A stretch of DNA of 64,000 nucleotides from Bifidobacterium breve. GTDB taxonomy: Bacteria; Actinomycetota; Acidimicrobiia; Acidimicrobiales; Microtrichaceae. Positions 34,696 through 42,428 of this stretch are shown here, one piece after another (the first letter of the stretch is position 1; each line of letters begins with the position of its first letter). Under the pieces are notes generated by a model. That model did no database searches and was not told where the DNA came from. It saw only the letters and a program-made list of their open reading frames with translations. Location of the stretch: the NCBI GenBank assembly GCA_945901935.1, contig CAMDLX010000003.1, forward strand, positions 1-64,000, written 5' to 3'. The position numbers were made by a program, and so were the translations under genes.

Positions 34696-36204
34696 TCAGA
34701 AGGGAGAGTCGCCAAGATTCATCATGATGGTCTTGGTCTCTAAGAACTCATCGATTCCTTCGTGGCCACCTTCGCGCCCCATACCCGAGGCTTTGAAGCC
34801 ACCGAAGGGAGCGTTTGGTAGCACTGTGTAACCGTTCACGCCGAAGGTGCCAGCACGAATGGACCGTGCAACCCGCATGGCCCTTGAAGAGTCAGCAGTA
34901 TGCACTGACGCACCAAGGCCGTAGTCGGTGTCGTTTGCCAACTCAATTGCATGGGCTTCGTCACGGAATGGGATGACTGCGAGCACGGGACCAAAAACTT
35001 CTTCTCGGGCGATACGCATCTGATTGGTGACTCCTGCAAACAGCGTCGGGTTGACGAAGTTTCCGGAGGCAAGGTCACCGGCCGGGCGATCCCCGCCGGT
35101 GATCAACTCGGCTCCCTCTTCTTGGGCAGAGGCAATCAGGCCCATCACCTTGTTGAGTTGCCGCTCATTGATCAGCGCTGACGAAGTAGTAGCAGGGTCA
35201 TACGGGTCGCCAAAGGTTGTCATGGCGGCCATCGCTGCGGCACGTTCTACAAGTGGATCGTGAATCGACTCATGTACGAGCAGGCGCGTATGACACACAC
35301 AGCCCTGGCCTGACAGTCCCATAGAGACCATCCCCATCGCCATAGCTGCCACTGCGTCGAGGTCGACATCAGGAAAGACAATGTTGGGACTCTTGCCACC
35401 AAGTTCCAAACTGACTCGAGCCACCCGGTCAGCTGCTGCATGCAGCATGCGAGAGCCAACAGCGCGGGAACCAGTAAAGGAGATTTTGTCTACACGAGGA
35501 TCAGTGATGAGTGCCTCGCCAGTGGGCTCGGGTGGGCCAGTCACTAGGTTGAACACACCATCAGGAATACCCGCCTCGGCCAGAAGCCCGGCAAGGCGAA
35601 TGGAGGTGAGCGAGGCCCACTCGGATGGTTTGAGTACCACGGTGCAGCCGGCAGCAAGTGCTGGCGCGACCTTTTGACCAAACAGCATCAGCGGGGCATT
35701 CCACGGAATGATCGCAGCTACGACCCCCACAGGCTCACGCACTGTCATCGGGAACCAATCGTTATTCAGATACGAGGGCAGGGTCTCTCCGCTAATGCGA
35801 TCCACCCATCCAGCTTGGTAGTCAAAGATGTCGGCCAAAATCTCGCCCGAGAGTTGGTAGACCGCACCGAATGAGACTGGCACGCCATTGTCCATGGTCT
35901 GCAGATGAGCCAGATCTTCGGCCTGTTCGCCAATCAATTGCGAAACCCGCTGAAGGATGCGCTTGCGTTCCCGAGCAGCCATCCGACCCCAAGGTCCAGA
36001 ATCGAATGCAGTTCGTGCCGCAGTAACTGCGGCAGCCACATCCTCGGCCTCGGCCACTGCGATCGTGGTGATCTCTTCATTGGTTGCTGGATGGATATGG
36101 GTCCAGGTTTGGCCACCTGAGGCGGGAACCCATTTGCCGTCAATAAAGAGTTGCCCAGGGCTAATGCCAAGGCGTTCACGCTGATTCAGAACAGAGACAG
36201 CCAT
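34696..36204 (-). CDS. Aldehyde dehydrogenase (NAD(P)+)
   Basis: A 502-residue ALDH-superfamily enzyme, normal length. The catalytic glutamate is in SLELGGKSPN and the nucleophile is in SGQGCVCHTRL near residue 300. The coenzyme region is PWNAPLML with KPSEWASL, and the C-terminal NAPFGGFKASGMGREGG is conserved. It would oxidise an aldehyde from alcohol oxidation or retro-aldol cleavage to the acid. ATG 36204 is chosen over the longer frame because it falls five bases after the MaoC stop. Unit: MaoC, ALDH, LLM, DUF1214. Confidence 0.92.
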   Translation of the reverse strand: MAVSVLNQRERLGISPGQLFIDGKWVPASGGQTWTHIHPATNEEITTIAVAEAEDVAAAVTAARTAFDSGPWGRMAARERKRILQRVSQLIGEQAEDLAHLQTMDNGVPVSFGAVYQLSGEILADIFDYQAGWVDRISGETLPSYLNNDWFPMTVREPVGVVAAIIPWNAPLMLFGQKVAPALAAGCTVVLKPSEWASLTSIRLAGLLAEAGIPDGVFNLVTGPPEPTGEALITDPRVDKISFTGSRAVGSRMLHAAADRVARVSLELGGKSPNIVFPDVDLDAVAAMAMGMVSMGLSGQGCVCHTRLLVHESIHDPLVERAAAMAAMTTFGDPYDPATTSSALINERQLNKVMGLIASAQEEGAELITGGDRPAGDLASGNFVNPTLFAGVTNQMRIAREEVFGPVLAVIPFRDEAHAIELANDTDYGLGASVHTADSSRAMRVARSIRAGTFGVNGYTVLPNAPFGGFKASGMGREGGHEGIDEFLETKTIMMNLGDSPF

Positions 36205-36209
36205 GACCT

Positions 36210-36632
36210 CTACCTCGCCACTGCTACTGCGCTGCCCGAGATTTTGATCTCGCCGTCTGCATTGGTGACCTGACAATCTAGGTCGACAAGTCGCTCACCG
36301 TTTTCTTCGCGAGAAGCAGTGACCACGGTCTTTGTCGTCAGCACCTCATCGGGCCAGGTCTGCTTGGTAAAGCGAACCTTGTAGGACTTGAGGTTTCCTA
36401 CCCCGACATAGTTGGTCAGCGCCGTCGCGAGCAGACCAGCAGTGAACATCCCGTGGCCGAACACACTCGGCATGCCGGCAGCTTGCGCGCTGACCTCATC
36501 TGAATGCATCGGGTTGAAATCACCAGAGGCACCCGCGTACATCACCAGGTCCATTCGGGTGAGCTTGTGACTCGTCACGGGCCCCTCATCTCCCACTGCA
36601 ACCTCATCGAACTTCAGTCCTTCTTGCGACAT
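36210..36632 (-). CDS. MaoC-like (R)-specific enoyl-CoA hydratase subunit
   Basis: A 140-residue single hot-dog protein with the complete hydratase-2 motif YAGASGDFNPMHSDEVSA (catalytic D38 and H43). It hydrates trans-2-enoyl-CoA to (R)-3-hydroxyacyl-CoA. In steroid side-chain degradation such subunits often pair with an inactive hot-dog partner; the non-catalytic dehydratase-like protein at 45596 is a candidate. The ATG has AGGGGG upstream. It is first in its operon, with TACACT (36689-36684) beside palindrome site 8. Confidence 0.9.
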   Translation of the reverse strand: MSQEGLKFDEVAVGDEGPVTSHKLTRMDLVMYAGASGDFNPMHSDEVSAQAAGMPSVFGHGMFTAGLLATALTNYVGVGNLKSYKVRFTKQTWPDEVLTTKTVVTASREENGERLVDLDCQVTNADGEIKISGSAVAVAR

Positions 36633-36690
36633 GCGAACCCCCTAGTACTCGGTGTGTGCTTCTACTCGAACCGACTTTGACAAAGTGTAC

Positions 36691-36706
36691 CTGACACGAG
36701 CGTCAG
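36691..36706. promoter_or_regulatory. Operator-like palindrome, site 8
   Basis: CTGACACGAGCGTCAG upstream of the MaoC-ALDH-LLM-DUF1214 unit. On the minus strand TACACT (36689-36684) follows it almost directly and TTGAGA precedes it by a few bases, so it would sit between -35 and -10 (spacing about 19), a classic repressor position. Confidence 0.82.
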
Positions 36707-36729
36707 TTTCTCAAGACCTAGACGAAGCC

Positions 36730-37749
36730 TCAGCCTGTTGAGAAGATCAGCTCGGCTAGTCGATCGTGATGCCAGCTAGCGCTGCCGAGCAACTGCTCGC
36801 TCGCCTGAGCGCGCCGCAATCTCAGATGAAGGTCATGCTCCCAAGTGAATCCAATCCCACCCAGGCTTTGCAGGCCATCTCGGGCCCACCTACGCGCTGC
36901 AGCGCCAGCGGCCGCCTTCGCAACATGCACTGCGTGATGCTGCTCAGCGGCATCCGAATCCAAACACATTGCTGCGAAATACACCGCAGCATCAGCGCGT
37001 TCGAGCAAGAGAGCAGCATCAACCAGCTTCCACTGCAGACCTTGGAAGGAACCCACCGGGCGATCAAACTGCACCCGCTCGCGTACGTATTCAAGGGTTG
37101 CATCCATCAACCATCGGCCCACCCCAATGAGTTCAGCGGCTAGCGCTACCGTGCCCCGGTTCAGCACAGCAGCAAGTTCCTCTGCGCTTACGTCGGTTGT
37201 ATCTAACCCAACTGGAACATCGAATTGAAACACCGGCCGGGAGCGATCAAGTGTTGCCACTTCCTGAAGGCTCAACTCTGTAGTCGGCACACAGCTCACC
37301 GCGTTCTGTGCGCTCAGAATGGCAACCAGATCTACTTCCTTGGCGTGTGGCACAAAGCTGCGCACGGGATCTTCGCTGAGTACCCAATAACCATCGCTAC
37401 CGCAGACTGCCACCGTTCCCGTTATCTCCCCCGCAGCCACTTGGTCGGCTAAGGGATGCTCAATCAAACGGAGGAGCGGCAAAAACATAGAGGTGTTGAC
37501 CCACCCTGGCCCAGGTGCCAGAACGCGACCCGCTTCTTCCATAAACAGACAGAGATCGACAACTGGGGCATCTCCGAGTGCAGCCCAGTCGCGCAGGTGC
37601 CGGTCAAAGAAAGTACGCGCGTCTTCTGGCCCCGCACTTGTCACATCGTAGAAGGCATCTCGGATCAGGCTCGGTGGGCATTCATTGCCAAACATCGACC
37701 GAGCCGTCTCACGAAGCAGCACCTGCTCCTCATTCAGCGTGAAGTCCAC
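36730..37749 (-). CDS. Acyl-CoA dehydrogenase, short/partner subunit (FadE-like)
   Basis: A 339-residue acyl-CoA-dehydrogenase-fold protein, shorter than normal. C-terminal features YVRERVQFDRPVGSFQGLQW and LGGIGFTWEHDLHLRLRRAQ are those of the smaller subunit of heteromeric FadEs. It would combine with the full-length subunit encoded just upstream (37789), as in the alpha2beta2 FadE complexes of steroid catabolism. The GTG start at 37749 has AAGGGG upstream and lies 39 bases after the neighbour's stop. The same kind of domain forms the N-terminal half of the fused protein at 59678. Confidence 0.85.
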   Translation of the reverse strand: MDFTLNEEQVLLRETARSMFGNECPPSLIRDAFYDVTSAGPEDARTFFDRHLRDWAALGDAPVVDLCLFMEEAGRVLAPGPGWVNTSMFLPLLRLIEHPLADQVAAGEITGTVAVCGSDGYWVLSEDPVRSFVPHAKEVDLVAILSAQNAVSCVPTTELSLQEVATLDRSRPVFQFDVPVGLDTTDVSAEELAAVLNRGTVALAAELIGVGRWLMDATLEYVRERVQFDRPVGSFQGLQWKLVDAALLLERADAAVYFAAMCLDSDAAEQHHAVHVAKAAAGAAARRWARDGLQSLGGIGFTWEHDLHLRLRRAQASEQLLGSASWHHDRLAELIFSTG

Positions 37750-37788
37750 GGTAACCCCCTTCTCAATCGGAACTCTCTCGGCAGGACC

Positions 37789-38973
37789 TCAACCACGGGG
37801 AAGGCCCAACACACGGGTTGCAACAACGTTGCGTTGAATCTCTGAGGTTCCGCCGCCGATGGTTGCGGCAAGCGAGATCTGCCAGGACTGCTGCCAGCGG
37901 CCGCCCTCCTCAACAAGCTCGGGGTCAACTACTGCGGCATACGGGCCTTGCAGTTCCATGCCGAAGGCGTACAGACGCTGTCGTAGTTCAGAGGTTGCCA
38001 GCTTCATAAACGAGTGCTCTGGAGCAGAAGACCCCTGAGCGAATGAGGCAAACCCCTTGTAGCCAAGGGCCCGAAGCGAATGCACCTCCTCGTACAGTTC
38101 AGCAAGCTTGCGGCGCACTACCCCATCGTTTTCAAGGCCTTGTCTACGGGCGATCTCTACAAGACCCTCGAGTGCGCGCTGTGCGCTCGAGACGCTTTCC
38201 ACCCAGAGCGCACCGCGCTCATGTGCCAGAGAGCCCATCGTTATTCGCCAGCCCGAATTGAGGTCTCCTACAAGGTTCTCTTTAGGAACGACCACCTCGT
38301 TCAAGAACACTTCGGCAAACTCGATCGCCCCAGTTAGGTGCCGCAAGGGCCGAACCTCAAGACCAGGAGAATCCATGTCAATGATGAGCACAGAGATTCC
38401 CTTGTGCTTAGCAACGCTGGTATCGGTACGGACGTAGCAGAAACATTTTTCTGCCACCATCGCGTAACTCGTCCAGACCTTCTGCCCGGTGACAATAAAG
38501 CTGTCCCCGTCAGGAACGGCTCGAGTTTGCAGACTCGCTAAGTCAGACCCAGCATCTGGTTCACTCATGCCGACACACCACACCGTGTCGCCCCGAATTG
38601 CTGACGGCGCCATGCTCTTTTGTTGCTCGTTTCCGAACTCCAACAGGCTGGGCCCAACGATTGCATACCCGCCGAAATGGACTGACCGTGAGACTCCGCG
38701 GCTTGCCAGTTCCTCCATAAATATCAGGGTCTGTAGCGGGGTTGCATTGCGGCCACCAAGCTCTGGCGGGTAGCTCGGTACCATCCACCCGCTATCAAAT
38801 AACTTGGCCTGAAACTCACTGGCCCACTGAGGAATCTCGGGTGACTCATCACCGATCCAGTCCCGTCCACCCTTCATCTCCTCGGGAACTTCAGCGTCCA
38901 AGAACGCAACAAGTTCGGCACGAAATGCTTCTTCTTCTGCCCCCCAGGCCAGTTGCACCGGATCAACCCACAT
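37789..38973 (-). CDS. Acyl-CoA dehydrogenase, large subunit (FadE-like)
   Basis: A 394-residue FadE with GMSEPDAGSDLASLQT, TGQKVWTSYAMVAEKC and C-terminal GGGTSEIQRNVVATRVLGLP. Glycine replaces the MCAD-type base (GGGT for YEGT). It most likely forms a heteromer with the short FadE encoded next (36730). ATG 38973 overlaps the SDR stop by 11 bases and precedes the family N-terminus; the longer frame would lie deep inside the SDR gene. Confidence 0.89.
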   Translation of the reverse strand: MWVDPVQLAWGAEEEAFRAELVAFLDAEVPEEMKGGRDWIGDESPEIPQWASEFQAKLFDSGWMVPSYPPELGGRNATPLQTLIFMEELASRGVSRSVHFGGYAIVGPSLLEFGNEQQKSMAPSAIRGDTVWCVGMSEPDAGSDLASLQTRAVPDGDSFIVTGQKVWTSYAMVAEKCFCYVRTDTSVAKHKGISVLIIDMDSPGLEVRPLRHLTGAIEFAEVFLNEVVVPKENLVGDLNSGWRITMGSLAHERGALWVESVSSAQRALEGLVEIARRQGLENDGVVRRKLAELYEEVHSLRALGYKGFASFAQGSSAPEHSFMKLATSELRQRLYAFGMELQGPYAAVVDPELVEEGGRWQQSWQISLAATIGGGTSEIQRNVVATRVLGLPRG

Positions 38974-39934
38974 CCATCTGCGGGTAGCGCTCACGGTTAG
39001 CGGGTGGAGGACCGAAAAAGAAAGGCGGAACCACTCCATCAGCTGCAGTCGGAAAGAGTTCTTCTCTGCGAGCCGCTACCGAGTCAAGGGTCCACGTCTT
39101 GTCGTCGGTGATCTCGACTAACGGTCGCCAGCCTTCTAGTAACTGGATCTGTCCACCCTGAACCTTGATGACTTGTCCCGATATTCCCTGTGCCAAGTCC
39201 GATGCCAGCCAGCAGGTCACTGCCGCCACGTTGTCGGGGCTGAATCGATCAAACCCAGACTCATCCGGCAACATGTAGTCGCCAGCAATTGCCTCGGTCA
39301 GGCGAGTTCGAGCGACCGGTGCAATGGCGTTCACTCTCACTCCCATGCGCTCGCATTCGCGAGCCATCACGATGGTGAGCGAGGCAATGGCAGCCTTGGC
39401 AGCGGCATAGTTGACCTGGCCTGCATTGCCATACAAACCAGATTCTGATGCCGTGTTGACGATTGCTGCTCCTACGGGCTCGCCCGTAGTTTTGCTGCGC
39501 TGTTTCCAATAGGCCGCCGCATGACGGGCCACGGAGAAGTGGCCCTTCAGATGCACAGCCATCACTGAATCCCAGTCCTCCTCGGACATGTTGAAGCTCA
39601 TCCGGTCACGAAGGATTCCGGCATTGTTGATAACCACATCAAGTCCACCGTAAGTCTGCACTGCTTGGTCGATCAGAGACTCAGCACCACTCCAGGACGA
39701 GATGTCATCAGTGTTTGCCGCGGCCGTGCCGCCGGCGGCAACAATCTCATTGACAACTACTTGCGCTGCTCCAACAACGGCAGCCTCGGAATCCGAAGCA
39801 CCATCAGCTGAACCACCTAGGTCATTGACGACCACCGATGCCCCCTCGCTAGCAAGCAGGAGTGCTTCCTCACGGCCAATTCCGCGTCCTGCGCCAGTGA
39901 CGACGGCTACCTTTCCCTCAAATAACGTGCCCAT
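38963..39934 (-). CDS. Short-chain dehydrogenase/reductase, 3-hydroxyacyl-CoA type (first copy)
   Basis: A 323-residue SDR with cofactor motif TGAGRGIG, NNAG, catalytic serine in TASESG and YAAAK. The long C-terminal extension and VVNDLGGS loop resemble HSD17B4/MFE-2-type (R)-3-hydroxyacyl-CoA dehydrogenases, which would follow a MaoC hydratase. The unit SDR-FadE-FadE is read from site 9. A -10-like TAAAAT (39958-39953) lies upstream, with GGGAG in the leader. A homologue is at 44572. Confidence 0.9.
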   Translation of the reverse strand: MGTLFEGKVAVVTGAGRGIGREEALLLASEGASVVVNDLGGSADGASDSEAAVVGAAQVVVNEIVAAGGTAAANTDDISSWSGAESLIDQAVQTYGGLDVVINNAGILRDRMSFNMSEEDWDSVMAVHLKGHFSVARHAAAYWKQRSKTTGEPVGAAIVNTASESGLYGNAGQVNYAAAKAAIASLTIVMARECERMGVRVNAIAPVARTRLTEAIAGDYMLPDESGFDRFSPDNVAAVTCWLASDLAQGISGQVIKVQGGQIQLLEGWRPLVEITDDKTWTLDSVAARREELFPTAADGVVPPFFFGPPPANRERYPQMDVG

Positions 39935-39978
39935 AGCTGCCCAGATCTCCCTATTTTATGCCTGCGAGCTTCCTCTAA

Positions 39979-39994
39979 CTGACGTCCATGTCAG
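39979..39994. promoter_or_regulatory. Operator-like palindrome, site 9
   Basis: CTGACGTCCATGTCAG, the same core as site 2, upstream of the minus SDR-FadE-FadE unit. It lies near the -35 position relative to TAAAAT (39958-39953). Confidence 0.8.
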
Positions 39995-40091
39995 CATCGG
40001 GACTGTAGCGGTTCTCTGCGCCATAAGTCGGCTGTTCCGAAGCCGACTCGTGTGATGCCTGAGGTGGAGGAGGAGGGCGAAGGCGAGAAAG

Positions 40092-40107
40092 CTGACACAG
40101 GCGTCAC
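40092..40107. promoter_or_regulatory. Operator-like palindrome, site 10
   Basis: CTGACACAGGCGTCAC, one mismatch in the right arm, upstream of the sulfatase gene. TAGCCT (40125-40130) follows and lies eight bases before GTG 40139. The bases between sites 9 and 10 include a purine-rich run (about 40060-40090) but no ORF I would support. Confidence 0.7.
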
Positions 40108-40138
40108 CTAACGCTCCGGACCGATAGCCTTGCTCAAC

Positions 40139-42412
40139 GTGGACTCCGAACCGTTCGACGGCACGATCGGCCGATATTTCTGGGAATCAACTCCATCTTG
40201 GCCAGAGCCTGTTCGGCCCAACCCTGGTTCCCCGAACGTTCTCATTGTTCTGCTTGATGATGTTGGGTTTGCGCAGTTGGGTTGCTTTGGCTCCCAGATC
40301 GACACGCCCGTCATGGACGGCCTCGCTGCGAACGGTTTGCGGTACAGCAATTTTCATACAACAGGGCTGTGTTCACCCACTCGGTCTTGTGTGCTGACCG
40401 GAAGAAATCATCATTCAAATGGCATGGGTCGAATCACTGATCTGGCAACGGGTTTCCCTGGCTACTCAGGGCGCATTCCGCGGTCCAACGGCTTCTTGTC
40501 ACAGATCCTCGTGGAGCGCGGGTATGCAACTTTTGCCGTCGGTAAATGGCATCTCACCCCCGATGAAGACATGCACCTAGCAGCGGCAAGAACCTCTTGG
40601 CCGCTCGGCCGCGGGTTTGAACGGTTCTACGGATTTCACGGAGGCGAAACCCATCAGTTCGCCCCTTGGCTTGTGCACGATAACCACTTTGTAGAGCAGC
40701 CTCGCTCAATCAAAGAGGGGTACCACCTCACAGAAGACTTGGTGGATCATGCCATTGAGGATGTCTTCGACCTGCGCGCAGTCGATGCCGACAAACCCTT
40801 CTTTTTGTACCTCGCAACGGGTGCCTGCCACTCCCCCCATCACGCCCCGCAAACCTGGTTGGATCACTATCGCGGCCGATTCGATCACGGGTGGGATGTT
40901 GAACGCGAGCAGACTGTGCAACGGCAGCGCGAGTTAGGAGTCATCCCCGCTCACACAGAACTCTCTCCTCGGCCGGACTGGGTTCCTGCCTGGGATTCGC
41001 TCGAAAATACTGAGCAGCAGTTGTACGCAAGATTTATGGAAGCTTTCGGGGCATACCTGTCCCACACCGACGCTCAGATCGGCCGCCTGCTTGAAGCCCT
41101 TGAGGAAACAGGTGATCTAGACAACACCGTGGTGCTGCTCTTATCGGACAACGGGGCATCCTCCGAGGGTGGACCGAACGGCTCAGTCAATGACGCCCGT
41201 CCGTGGAATCTGGTTGGGAGACCACTAGATGAGGCACTTGAGCGGATCGACGAGATAGGCGGGCCACGGCTTCACAACAACTATCCGTGGGGTTGGACCG
41301 TGGCCGGCAACACCCCGTTTCGAAGGTGGAAACGAGAGGTGCACGAGGGCGGAGTTGCAGACCCGCTGATTGTGTCCTGGCCAGCCGGTCTGGCCTCGGT
41401 GGGCGAAGTACGTACTCAATACACCCATGCCATTGATCTGGTTCCGACCTTGCTCGAACTACTCGATATCGACCCGCCCGAGGCACTTAGCGGAGTTACG
41501 CAAACCGCAATGGCGGGGAGCAGCTTTGCGCACACGCTTGTCGATCCCGAAGCCCCAAGTAATCGGCACACGCAATACTTCGAGATGTTTGGCTGCCAAG
41601 CGCTCTATCAGGATGGATGGAAAGCAGTTTCCTTTCACCCGATCCACACGGCCGAGCCCGGTTTAGATCACGTCAGCTGGGAGCTCTACGACCTGGTCAA
41701 CGACCCCGCCGAATGCAACGATCTGAGTGATCAGGACCCAGTACGTCTTGCCCGCATGATCGAGAAATGGTGGGAAGAAGCCGAGAAGTATCAGGTGCTG
41801 CCGCTCGATAATCGACCGTTCTCGGAATTCACCTTGGGCCGGCCGCTCGGGCCAGCAGCACACCGCAGCTTGGCAACCTACTGGCCGGGTACCGGCATGG
41901 TCCCCGAAGAAGCTGTGCCGCCGCTCTTCAACCGGTCACATGCCTTGCGCGCCGACGTAGAGATTCCTGAGTCAGGCTGCGAAGGCGTCTTGTTGTCCCT
42001 TGGCAATCTGCAAGGCGGGTTTAGCTTCTTTGTTCAACAGAATCGCCTTGTGTACGTGCACAATCTGGTCGGCAAGCAGTGGGTGCGCATTGAGGCCGAG
42101 ACGGAACTTCTTCCGGGGGAGCAGTGCCTTGAGGCTCGGTTTACTCTCACCGGGTTACACCAAGGGCAGCTGCAGCTTTTCTCGGATGACCGCTTGCTCG
42201 GCACTGGGCAGATCGATCGCTTTACGCCTATGCGCTGGAACCTCACCGGAGCAGGGTTGCACTGCGGAGCCGACCCTGGGCTTCCCGTCTGTGATGACTA
42301 CGAGTCCCCGTTTGCGTTCACAGCCACACTGCACCGTGTGGCGCTCGAAGTGTTCGGTGACGCAACCCTCGACCAAAAAGCCCAAGCAGAGGTCGCTGTC
42401 ATCCGCCAATAA
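40139..42412 (+). CDS. Cysteine-type (formylglycine) sulfatase, arylsulfatase family
   Basis: A 757-residue type I sulfatase. The formylglycine signature LCSPTRSCVLTGR carries the cysteine at about residue 78. Metal ligands include NVLIVLLDDVG and the later LLLSDNGASSEGG. A C-terminal region after about residue 560 follows the sulfatase core. No signal peptide is present, so it appears cytoplasmic, unlike many scavenging sulfatases. It hydrolyses a sulfate ester; the substrate is unknown. GTG 40139 is chosen because TAGCCT lies eight bases upstream (leaderless); TTG 40130 is an alternative. It sits in the same regulon as two sulfotransferases. Confidence 0.88.
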   Translation: MDSEPFDGTIGRYFWESTPSWPEPVRPNPGSPNVLIVLLDDVGFAQLGCFGSQIDTPVMDGLAANGLRYSNFHTTGLCSPTRSCVLTGRNHHSNGMGRITDLATGFPGYSGRIPRSNGFLSQILVERGYATFAVGKWHLTPDEDMHLAAARTSWPLGRGFERFYGFHGGETHQFAPWLVHDNHFVEQPRSIKEGYHLTEDLVDHAIEDVFDLRAVDADKPFFLYLATGACHSPHHAPQTWLDHYRGRFDHGWDVEREQTVQRQRELGVIPAHTELSPRPDWVPAWDSLENTEQQLYARFMEAFGAYLSHTDAQIGRLLEALEETGDLDNTVVLLLSDNGASSEGGPNGSVNDARPWNLVGRPLDEALERIDEIGGPRLHNNYPWGWTVAGNTPFRRWKREVHEGGVADPLIVSWPAGLASVGEVRTQYTHAIDLVPTLLELLDIDPPEALSGVTQTAMAGSSFAHTLVDPEAPSNRHTQYFEMFGCQALYQDGWKAVSFHPIHTAEPGLDHVSWELYDLVNDPAECNDLSDQDPVRLARMIEKWWEEAEKYQVLPLDNRPFSEFTLGRPLGPAAHRSLATYWPGTGMVPEEAVPPLFNRSHALRADVEIPESGCEGVLLSLGNLQGGFSFFVQQNRLVYVHNLVGKQWVRIEAETELLPGEQCLEARFTLTGLHQGQLQLFSDDRLLGTGQIDRFTPMRWNLTGAGLHCGADPGLPVCDDYESPFAFTATLHRVALEVFGDATLDQKAQAEVAVIRQ

Positions 42413-42428
42413 ATGCCCCGCCTGTTGG

